Source of the DNA: an uncultured Lysobacteraceae bacterium
GTDB lineage: Bacteria; Pseudomonadota; Gammaproteobacteria; Xanthomonadales; Xanthomonadaceae
Assembly: GCA_946482565.1 (NCBI GenBank)
Contig: CAMLSB010000095.1
Span: 1 to 7,335, forward strand
Reading direction: 5' to 3'
Length of the DNA stretch: 7,335 nucleotides
Every line of letters starts with the position of its first letter. Position 1 is the first letter of the stretch. Under the pieces are notes generated by a model. It did not search any database and was not told the origin of the DNA. It saw only the letters and a list, made by a program, of their open reading frames with translations. The position numbers were made by a program, and so were the translations under genes. Positions 1 to 7,335 of this stretch are shown here, in pieces.

Positions 1-159
1 CCGAACGAGTTCCTGCACATCCCGATGGGCAAGAAGGTCACCGGCTGCGTCGCGCGCGTGGTCGCCGACCACCATGCGGCCAGCCTGCGCGGCGAGACCG
101 GTGGCGGCGCCGCGGCGCTGGCCGGCGCCAGCGAGCGCGGGGACCACGGCTGCTGCTGA
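1..159 (+). CDS. M20-family metallopeptidase, C-terminal end (partial)
   Basis: This is the 3' end of a gene that begins before the window. Frame 1 is open from base 1 to a TGA at 157-159, giving 52 residues. They start PNEFLHIPMGKKVTGCVARV, followed by a Gly/Ala-rich tail that ends in two cysteines. The opening PNE...HIP resembles the last metal-site segment of M20 dipeptidases and deacylases, where a conserved His sits just before a PNE-type motif and a short helix then closes the catalytic domain. From that family knowledge I infer a zinc or cobalt amide hydrolase. The catalytic residues lie outside the window, so substrate and subfamily cannot be named. The reading frame itself is well supported, but the family call rests on a short stretch. 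The tail after about residue 32 looks like variable low-complexity sequence. The next gene lies 86 bp downstream on the same strand. Confidence 0.55.
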   Translation, partial: PNEFLHIPMGKKVTGCVARVVADHHAASLRGETGGGAAALAGASERGDHGCC

Positions 160-200
160 CGGGCGATGTTGCGGCGGGCCATGGCGCCCGCCCCACCCGA

Positions 201-209
201 TGCTAGGAT
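201..209 (+). promoter_or_regulatory. Possible extended -10 promoter of the GlsB-family gene
   Basis: TGCTAGGAT fits an extended -10 element (TGn followed by TAGGAT, 4 of 6 matches to TATAAT) and lies 36 bases before the start codon. No convincing -35 box is visible at the usual distance, which is common when the TG extension is present. The element would let the small membrane-protein gene be transcribed independently of the upstream peptidase gene. This is a consensus match only, and in GC-rich DNA it is suggestive. Confidence 0.35.
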
Positions 210-245
210 CGCCCGGCAACACCAACCAACCGGGGAGACACAAGC

Positions 246-500
246 ATGTTCAACGGCATTCTTGGCTACATCATCGGCGGTGCGGTGATCGGCATCCTGG
301 CGCGGCTGCTCAAGCCGGGCGCGGATCCGATGGGGTGGATCATGACCATCGTGCTCGGCATCGTCGGTGCCGTGATCGGTGGATGGGCGTCGACGCAGTT
401 CGGCCTGGGCGGCGCGATGACCTGGGTCGCCGCGATCGTGGCCGCCATCATCCTGCTGTTCCTGTGGGAAGCGATCCGGCGCAAGACGCCGAAGGCCTGA
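246..500 (+). CDS. GlsB/YeaQ/YmgE-family small membrane protein
   Basis: This encodes an 84-residue, very hydrophobic protein of the transglycosylase-associated (GlsB/YeaQ/YmgE) family, whose usual size is about 80-90 residues. Three membrane helices are apparent at roughly residues 1-21, 30-50 and 57-77. They are rich in glycine (GYIIGG, GIVGAVIGG, FGLGGAM), as is typical of the family. A short basic end (RRKTPKA) would sit in the cytoplasm. Members are linked to general stress responses in several bacteria, but their biochemical role is not established; the older 'transglycosylase-associated' name does not prove enzyme activity. The ATG at 246 is preceded by a good Shine-Dalgarno sequence (GGGGAGA, 232-238) with 7-base spacing, and a likely extended -10 promoter lies upstream. 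A strong terminator follows directly, so the gene appears to be monocistronic. Family assignment is confident; function is not. Confidence 0.9.
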   Translation: MFNGILGYIIGGAVIGILARLLKPGADPMGWIMTIVLGIVGAVIGGWASTQFGLGGAMTWVAAIVAAIILLFLWEAIRRKTPKA

Positions 501-513
501 CCGGCGCTGGACG

Positions 514-541
514 AAAAAGCCCCGCACGCGCGGGGCTTTTT
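514..541. terminator. Bidirectional rho-independent terminator
   Basis: AAAAAGCCCCGC (514-525) and GCGGGGCTTTTT (530-541) are perfect reverse complements. They form a 12-bp stem, 7 bp of it GC, closed by the 4-base loop ACGC. A T tract follows the GC stem on both strands, so the hairpin can stop transcription from the GlsB-family gene (ending at 500, +) and from the convergent manC (ending at 561, -). It fills most of the 60-bp gap between them and is the clearest terminator in the window. Confidence 0.93.
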
Positions 542-560
542 CCTTGCGTCCGCCGCGACG

Positions 561-1973
561 TCAGCTGCGCCCGTACACGTCCTCGTAGCGGACGATGTCG
601 TCCTCGCCGAGGTAATCGCCCGACTGCACTTCGATGAGTTCCAGCACTTCGCTGCCGGGATTCTCCAGGCGGTGCTTCGCGCCGATCGGGATGTAGGTCG
701 ACTGGTTGGCGTGCAGTTCGAACACGTCGTCGTTGCGGGTGACGCGCGCGACGCCGCTGACCACGATCCAGTGTTCGGCCCGCTTCGTGTGCGACTGCAG
801 CGACAGCGACGCGCCGGGCTTCACCTTGATCCGCTTGACCTGGAAGCGCTCGCCGGCGTCGACGGAGTCGTAGCTGCCCCAGGGGCGATGCACTTCGCGG
901 TGCAGCGCGGCCTGCGAGCGCTGGCCCGCCTTGAGCCTGGCGACGACCTCCTTCACCTGCTGCACCTTGTCCTTGCGCGCGACGAGCACGGCGTCGTCGG
1001 TTTCGACGACCACCACGTCATCGACGCCGACCAGCGCGACCAGGCGGCGCGCGTAGGCGTAGCTGTTGCGGCTGTCCACGGCGATGACGTCGCCGCGGTG
1101 GGCGTTGCCGTCGGCGTCGCGCTCGGCCACGTCCCACAGCGCCGCCCACGAGCCGACGTCGTTCCAGCCGATGTCCACGGGCAGCACCATCGCCGCGTCG
1201 GTGCGCTCCATCACCGCGTAGTCGATCGATTCGGCCGGCGTGGCCGCGAACGCATCGCCGTCGAGCCGGATGAAGTCGCCATCGCGGCGTGCGCCGGCGA
1301 ACGCGTCCCGCACGCCCGCGAGGATGTCGGGGCGGAAACGTTCGAGTTCTGCGAGGTAGCGCGAGGCGCGGAACAGGAACATGCCGCTGTTCCAGTAATA
1401 CCCGCCCGCATCGAGGTACTGTTGCGCGGTCGCGGTATCGGGCTTCTCGACGAAGCGCAGGACCTTGCGTACGCCCGTCGTGCCGGCGTCCGCCTGTATG
1501 TATCCGAAGCCCGTTTCCGGCGCCGTCGGCATGATCCCGAACGTGACCAGCGCGCCGGCTTCCGCCGCGGGCGTCGCCGCGCGCACCGCCGCATGGAACG
1601 CCGCGGCATCGCGCACCACGTGGTCGGACGGCAGCACCAGCAGCAGCGGGTCGCCGCCATCGGCATCGTGCAGCGCCTGCAACGCCGCCGCCGCGATCGC
1701 CGGCGCCGTATTGCGCCCGGCGGGCTCGAGCACGATCGCGGGGACCGGCGCGCCCACCTGCCGCAACTGTTCGGCGACCAGGAACCGGTGATCCTCGCCC
1801 GCGACGACGATCGGCCGGGCCTGCGCCAGGGGCGCCACCCGTAGCCAGGTCGCCTGCAGCATCGTGTCCTCGCCGGCCAGCGGCAGGAACTGCTTCGGAT
1901 AGGCCTCGCGCGAGAGCGGCCACAGCCTCGTCCCCGAGCCTCCCGACAACAACACCGGCTGCAGATCCGTCAC
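561..1973 (-). CDS. manC: Bifunctional mannose-1-phosphate guanylyltransferase / mannose-6-phosphate isomerase
   Basis: This is a type II PMI-GMP enzyme (ManC/XanB/AlgA/CpsB family) of 470 residues, close to the usual 465-485. It isomerises fructose-6-P to mannose-6-P and, after a phosphomannomutase step, joins mannose-1-P to GTP to form GDP-mannose in the cytoplasm. The N-terminal nucleotidyltransferase domain shows GGSGTRLWP (11-19), LPSDH (114-118), GFGYI (155-159), FVEKP (174-178), WNSGMF (194-199) and DIGWNDVGSW (267-276). The C-terminal cupin isomerase domain shows RPWGSY (363-368), QSHTKRAEHW (393-402, with the likely metal-site Gln, His and Glu) and PIGAKHRLENPG (429-440). The frame stays open far upstream, antisense to amgK, but the GTG at 1973 is the right start: GGGAGG lies 5 bases before it and the protein then begins VTDLQPVLLSGG as in the family. 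No phosphomannomutase gene (xanA/algC) is adjacent. The product likely feeds exopolysaccharide, LPS or fucose/rhamnose synthesis. Which polysaccharide cannot be told from here. Confidence 0.95.
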   Translation of the reverse strand: MTDLQPVLLSGGSGTRLWPLSREAYPKQFLPLAGEDTMLQATWLRVAPLAQARPIVVAGEDHRFLVAEQLRQVGAPVPAIVLEPAGRNTAPAIAAAALQALHDADGGDPLLLVLPSDHVVRDAAAFHAAVRAATPAAEAGALVTFGIMPTAPETGFGYIQADAGTTGVRKVLRFVEKPDTATAQQYLDAGGYYWNSGMFLFRASRYLAELERFRPDILAGVRDAFAGARRDGDFIRLDGDAFAATPAESIDYAVMERTDAAMVLPVDIGWNDVGSWAALWDVAERDADGNAHRGDVIAVDSRNSYAYARRLVALVGVDDVVVVETDDAVLVARKDKVQQVKEVVARLKAGQRSQAALHREVHRPWGSYDSVDAGERFQVKRIKVKPGASLSLQSHTKRAEHWIVVSGVARVTRNDDVFELHANQSTYIPIGAKHRLENPGSEVLELIEVQSGDYLGEDDIVRYEDVYGRS

Positions 1974-1978
1974 GCGCA

Positions 1979-1984
1979 CCTCCC
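1979..1984 (-). promoter_or_regulatory. Ribosome binding site that fixes the manC start
   Basis: On the minus strand GGGAGG precedes the GTG start codon at 1973 by 5 bases. It directly abuts another in-frame GTG two codons earlier, which is too close to be used. It therefore decides the start within a frame that stays open for several hundred further codons upstream. Confidence 0.75.
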
Positions 1985-1999
1985 GGCGAACATGGCGGC

Positions 2000-2009
2000 A
2001 GTTTACCCT
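2000..2009. promoter_or_regulatory. Possible overlapping divergent -10 elements, manC / amgK
   Basis: The most AT-rich spot of the 69-bp divergent intergenic region (1974-2042) is AGTTTACCCT. Read leftward it offers TAAACT (2005-2000, 4 of 6 matches to TATAAT), about 27 bases before the manC GTG. Read rightward it offers TACCCT (2004-2009, 3 of 6 matches), 33 bases before the amgK ATG. If both are used, the two RNA polymerases would compete for the same DNA. No clear -35 boxes are visible at 16-18 bp spacing on either strand, so this is tentative. The leftward element is the better match. Confidence 0.35.
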
Positions 2010-2033
2010 GTGCATGCCGGCCTTCCCGGCCAC

Positions 2034-2037
2034 GGAG
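2034..2037 (+). promoter_or_regulatory. Ribosome binding site that fixes the amgK start
   Basis: GGAG ends 5 bases before the ATG at 2043. An in-frame ATG at 1992 would add 17 residues, but it has no comparable site and lies upstream of the likely -10 element, so 2043 is preferred. Confidence 0.6.
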
Positions 2038-2042
2038 CCCCG

Positions 2043-4499
<2,457 letters not shown>

Positions 4500-4503
<4 letters not shown>

Positions 4504-5738
4504 TCGCCGGTCTGGCCCGGATCCGGGCGTTGCGCATTCGGCGGGCGAGCGCCCGCTGGCGGCGCAGGGAGCGAGGGCGCCCCGCCCTCCGCCACGACGA
4601 TCGTCGCCGCCTCCGGCTGTCCCGCATAGAGGCGGCTGTCCAGGTAGCGTTCGTGCGCGTAACGCAGCAGCACGTTCGCCACCGCCGCCACCGGCAGCGC
4701 CAGCAGCATGCCGAGGAAGCCGAACAGCGTGCCGCCAGCCAGCACCGAGAAGATCACCGCGACCGGATGCAGGCCGATGCGGTCGCCGACCAGCTTAGGC
4801 GTGAGCCAGTAGCTCTCGATCACCTGCCCGACCGCGAACACCACCCCGACACCGACCAGGTGCTGCCAGTCGCCGAACTGCGCGAGCGCGGCGACGCCGC
4901 CCAGCAGCACCACGGTCGTCGGCCCGAGGTAGGGCACGAACGTCAGCAGGCCGGCGAGGACGCCGACGAGGATGCCCAGGTCCAGCCCCACGGCCAGCAG
5001 CCCGCCCGCGTACAGCACGCCGAGCGCGAGCATCACCAGCAGCTGCCCGCGCAGGAAGCCGCCGAGCACCTCGCTGGATTCGCGCGCGAGCCGCGAGGCG
5101 ACGGCCGCGTGGTCGCGCGGCACCAGCGCGGCGGCGCGTTCCACGAACACGTCCCAGTCGCGCAGGAAGAAGAACGTCAATACCGGCAGCAGCACGAGGT
5201 TCGCGATCCAGCCCAGCAGCGCGAAGCCCGAACGCGACAGGTAGCCGAGCAGCGTGGCCGCTGCGCCGCCCGCCTGCTCCCAGTGGCTGCGAACCAGCGC
5301 GAACAGGTGCGTGGGATCGAGCCAGCCGACCAGCTCCAGCCCGGTCTTCGCTTCGATCCACGGGAGCGCGGTACCGACCAGCCATTCGCGGTAATGCGGC
5401 AGCGACGCGAACAGCGTCGCGAGTTGCTGCTGCAGCAGCGGCAACAGCAGCAGCAGCGCGAGCAGCGCCACCGCCGACATCGCCGCGAACACGATGATCA
5501 CCGCGCCGTTGCGCGGCATGCCGCGCGCCTGCATGCGGTCGACCAGCGGATCGCCGAGCCAGCCGAGCATCGCGGCGAACACGAACGGCGTCAGCACCGG
5601 CGACAGCAACCACAGCAGCCAGCCCGCCGCCAGCGCGACCAGGCCCCATTGCAGGCGGCGCAGGAAGGTCGCGAGCGCCTGGCGGTCGCCAGCACCACCG
5701 TCGGCGGAATCGCGGCCGGCGTCGTCGCGCATCGTCAT
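4500..5738 (-). CDS. AI-2E family (PerM-like) membrane permease
   Basis: A 412-residue inner-membrane protein of the AI-2E/UPF0118 family. Likely membrane helices lie near residues 30-46, 48-62, 78-101, 169-193, 232-252, 255-282, 293-312 and 324-357. A large soluble loop lies between the third and fourth, as is usual in the family. Conserved pieces are FVPYLGP (267-273) and [18 protein letters not shown] (308-325). Characterised relatives are variously reported to export AI-2 or to act as Na+(Li+)/H+ antiporters, so the substrate here cannot be assigned and an AI-2 role should not be assumed. Both ends carry low-complexity soluble tails: an Asp/Gly-rich N-terminus (1-20) and a Pro/Ala-rich C-terminus (about 385-412). 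The start at 5738 forms an ATGA overlap with the DUF2066 stop; the second Met (5732) is an alternative. No strong Shine-Dalgarno is visible, consistent with reinitiation. hda follows with another ATGA overlap. Confidence 0.92.
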
Positions 5739-6886
5739 CGCAGGCGGAACGTCGCGCTCGCCGCGCTCGTGCCGGCCACGCCGTTGCCAGCCACGCCATT
5801 GCCGGTCGTGGCGCTGCCGTCCTCGACGAGCAGCTCGTCGTCCAGCACGCGCCGCAATCCGGGCAGTCCGGTCGCGAGGTCGAGGTCGAATTCGAGGCGG
5901 TCCGGCGTCGCGCGCAGCGGCCGCGCATCGCGCACGACCGACGCGTCACGCAGCCACGCGACGAGGCGCATGTAGTCCTGCGCGCTGCGGATCCCGGTGA
6001 ACGCGACGGTGTAACGGCCCGGCTCGCCGATCGGTGTCGCCTTCGCGTAGCGCGCGGCGAGCGCGTCGGCGGCGCCGTCCGCGCCGGACGCCATCGCGCG
6101 GCGCGCGTCGCGGTCGGTGCTGGTCCAGTTCGACAGCACCTTGCCGTGGTCGATGAAGGTCCAGTCGGCCGTCCAGCCGTCGCCGCCGCGCTGGACCTTG
6201 CCCACCAGCTGCATCGGCGGGCTGTAGCGTGCCGACAAGGCAGCGATGGCTTCGGCGTCGCCGCGCCAGATCGCACCCACGGCCGCCTGTTCGGCGGCGC
6301 TGCCGGAGGGCAGGCCCAGGCGGTAACCACGCGCGATCGCGCGGTCGAGCACCGCGCGCGCGGCGGCCGATTTGCCCAGGCCGACCAGGCGCGGACCGCT
6401 GCCGTCGTCGATCGCCAGCCACAGGACGGGCTTGGGCCGCGGCTCCGCCCACACCGGCAGGCCGAGCGCGCCGGCGATGTCGTCCACCTTGGCCTGGTCG
6501 AAGCGGACGACCAGGGTGGTGCTGTAGACCGGCGCGCCGGTGGACGCCGAAACGCCCTCGTCCTGCCGGTAGTCGAAACTTTCCACGTAGTCGCCGGCAC
6601 GGCGCAATTCGTCGCCGATGCCTGGCCGGTCGGCGGCGGCGCGGTCGCCCGAGAGCTTGGCGAAGACCTGTCCGAGCGCGCGCGAGAAGCCGGCGCGGCG
6701 GTCGCCTTCGGACTGGCTGCGCACCTGGACCTCGGCCTGGTAGACGCCTTCGGCACCGGCCCGGTCGCCTTCGACCCGCTGCGCGGGCGCCCGGCCGGGC
6801 AGCGCCAGCAGCATGGCCGCCAGCAGCACCGCCATCCATGCCGCGCCCGGGGCGCGTCCTTCCTTCGTCGCGGGCATCACGGGCAT
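5735..6886 (-). CDS. DUF2066 domain-containing secreted protein
   Basis: A 383-residue protein of unknown function, recognised as DUF2066 by overall sequence character and by its setting between purM and a permease-hda pair. Residues 1-35 look like a Sec signal peptide: a short basic region, the hydrophobic core [14 protein letters not shown] (18-31), and a likely cleavage after RAPA (35). The mature protein would be periplasmic or membrane-associated; no lipobox cysteine is seen at the cleavage site. Family-like segments include [15 protein letters not shown] (49-63), FDQAKVDD (129-136) and [13 protein letters not shown] (150-162). I see no catalytic motif. Near the C-terminus a Gly/Ala-rich linker contains a tandem NGVAG repeat (363-372). 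The ATG at 6886 is chosen because it gives the fullest signal peptide and follows a G-rich stretch; 6877 and 6835 are in-frame alternatives. The frame stays open further upstream only because of the high GC content. It is the first gene of the operon with the permease and hda. Confidence 0.82.
   Translation of the reverse strand: MPVMPATKEGRAPGAAWMAVLLAAMLLALPGRAPAQRVEGDRAGAEGVYQAEVQVRSQSEGDRRAGFSRALGQVFAKLSGDRAAADRPGIGDELRRAGDYVESFDYRQDEGVSASTGAPVYSTTLVVRFDQAKVDDIAGALGLPVWAEPRPKPVLWLAIDDGSGPRLVGLGKSAAARAVLDRAIARGYRLGLPSGSAAEQAAVGAIWRGDAEAIAALSARYSPPMQLVGKVQRGGDGWTADWTFIDHGKVLSNWTSTDRDARRAMASGADGAADALAARYAKATPIGEPGRYTVAFTGIRSAQDYMRLVAWLRDASVVRDARPLRATPDRLEFDLDLATGLPGLRRVLDDELLVEDGSATTGNGVAGNGVAGTSAASATFRLR
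5771..5800 (-). repeat. Two tandem 15-bp repeats encoding NGVAG
   Basis: Two adjacent 15-bp units (5771-5785 and 5786-5800) differ at two positions and are followed by five matching bases of a third. On the minus strand they encode [10 protein letters not shown] near the C-terminus of the DUF2066 protein. Because the unit is a multiple of three, copy-number change would keep the frame and alter only linker length. Confidence 0.75.
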
Positions 6887-6899
6887 CGCCCCCGGAGTT

Positions 6900-6913
6900 C
6901 TGCTGGCCAGCAG
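6900..6913. promoter_or_regulatory. 14-bp perfect palindrome in the purM/DUF2066 divergent region
   Basis: CTGCTGGCCAGCAG equals its own reverse complement. It lies in the 126-bp region between the two divergent start codons, 14 bases upstream of the DUF2066 ATG and about 45 bases upstream of the likely purM -10. It could be an operator for a dimeric regulator or could form a small hairpin in the DUF2066 leader. It does not resemble the enterobacterial PurR box. Chance is possible in such GC-rich sequence. Confidence 0.3.
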
Positions 6914-6954
6914 GCATGGTGCCGCACCCGCGCCGGGCCGTCCACGCCCGTCGC

Positions 6955-6963
6955 TGCTAAAAT
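6955..6963 (+). promoter_or_regulatory. purM: Likely extended -10 promoter of purM
   Basis: TGCTAAAAT matches the extended -10 consensus well (TGn followed by TAAAAT, 5 of 6 matches to TATAAT) and is a rare AT-rich patch in the region. Transcription would start near 6970, giving a leader of about 43 bases to the purM start. No good -35 box is seen 17 bp upstream, in line with an extended -10 promoter. It is the best promoter candidate in the window. Confidence 0.6.
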
Positions 6964-7012
6964 TGCGGGTTCCAGCCCGCGCATCGCCGGCGCAACGCCA
7001 CCCGAGGCCTCC

Positions 7013-7335
7013 TTGAGCACGCCGCAGACCCCGCTGACGTACCGCGACGCCGGTGTCGACATCGACGCGGGCAACGCGCTGGTGGAGCGCATCAAGCCGA
7101 TGGTGAAGCGCAGTTTCCGCCCCGAGGTGATGGGCGGCCTGGGCGGCTTCGGCGCGCTGTTCGACCTCTCGGGCAAGTACCGCGAGCCAGTGCTCGTCTC
7201 CGGCACCGACGGCGTCGGCACCAAGCTCAAGCTCGCCCAGCAGCTCGGCCGCCACGGCACGATCGGCATCGACCTGGTGGCGATGTGCGTGAACGACGTG
7301 CTGGTGCAGGGCGCCGAGCCGCTGTTCTTCCTCGA
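7013..7335 (+). CDS. purM: Phosphoribosylformylglycinamidine cyclo-ligase (AIR synthetase), N-terminal part
   Basis: The first 107 residues of PurM (full length about 345-350) are present; the gene runs off the right edge. PurM closes the imidazole ring in de novo purine synthesis: FGAM plus ATP gives AIR in the cytoplasm. Recognisable pieces are [19 protein letters not shown] (10-28), [12 protein letters not shown] (41-52), the signature [14 protein letters not shown] (62-75, including the ATP-binding DGVGTK) and [20 protein letters not shown] (84-103). I chose the TTG at 7013 as start: GAGG (7004-7007) lies 5 bases before it, no ATG or GTG is available near the family's usual N-terminus, and the resulting protein begins [13 protein letters not shown] after the initiator. 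A strong extended -10 lies about 50 bp upstream. purM is divergent from the DUF2066 operon. In many gammaproteobacteria purN follows, but that cannot be seen here. Confidence 0.95.
   Translation, partial: MSTPQTPLTYRDAGVDIDAGNALVERIKPMVKRSFRPEVMGGLGGFGALFDLSGKYREPVLVSGTDGVGTKLKLAQQLGRHGTIGIDLVAMCVNDVLVQGAEPLFFL

Noticed and set aside
173..192. GC hairpin (GGCGGGC / GCCCGCC, 6-base loop) after the peptidase stop
   Set aside because: The 7-bp stem is real but no T tract follows, and such stems are common by chance at this GC content. I do not call it a terminator.
672..1844. Plus-strand open frame of 390 codons antisense to manC
   Set aside because: Biased Arg/Asp/Val/His composition, no motif, and it fully covers a confident gene on the other strand.
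5426..5456. CTG/CAG-rich stretch with a GCTGCTGCAGCAGC palindrome
   Set aside because: It encodes the Leu-rich membrane helix and LLQQQL segment of the permease. Codon choice explains the repeat and symmetry.
4795..6756. Minus-strand open frame of about 650 codons across DUF2066 and the permease, which could suggest a fusion
   Set aside because: It is in a different frame from both real genes and its translation is Arg/Ala-rich noise. The ATGA overlap of two intact genes explains the region.

Overview
The window looks like a piece of core chromosome from a high-GC gammaproteobacterium of the Xanthomonadaceae/Lysobacteraceae type (Lysobacter, Luteimonas or a relative). The reasons are the very high GC content with strong G/C bias at third codon positions, the xanthomonad-like ManC/XanB, Hda and PurM sequences, and the gene order purM <-> DUF2066 - AI-2E permease - hda, which as I recall is common in gammaproteobacteria. 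The genus call is inference. I see no transposase, integrase, CRISPR array, tRNA, rRNA or phage gene.

Layout, left to right. Positions 1-159 hold the 3' end of a probable M20-family metallopeptidase (+). A small three-helix GlsB/YeaQ/YmgE-family membrane protein follows (246-500, +). A strong bidirectional hairpin terminator (514-541) separates it from the convergent manC-type gene (561-1973, -), a bifunctional mannose-1-phosphate guanylyltransferase/mannose-6-phosphate isomerase. A 69-bp intergenic region with overlapping promoter-like elements separates manC from the divergent amgK-murU pair (2043-3092 and 3089-3799, +), which encodes peptidoglycan-sugar recycling enzymes that turn MurNAc into UDP-MurNAc. 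murU runs tail to tail into hda (3796-4503, -), with the two stop codons sharing a CTAG tetranucleotide. hda is the last gene of a tightly coupled leftward operon: DUF2066 secreted protein (5735-6886), AI-2E-family permease (4500-5738), then hda. Divergent from this operon is purM (from 7013, +), which runs off the right edge.

How the genes work together. Three short operons or single genes supply precursors: manC makes GDP-mannose for surface polysaccharide, amgK-murU salvage cell-wall sugar, and purM makes purines. The third operon ends in the DnaA-inactivating protein Hda. All three same-strand junctions inside the operons (amgK/murU, DUF2066/permease, permease/hda) are 4-bp ATGA overlaps, which predicts translational coupling.

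I did not find a clearly novel system. The least understood part is the DUF2066-permease-hda operon. The other points worth checking are the shared-stop convergent junction and a 14-bp perfect palindrome between purM and DUF2066. The many long ORFs antisense to these genes are high-GC artefacts and are not annotated.
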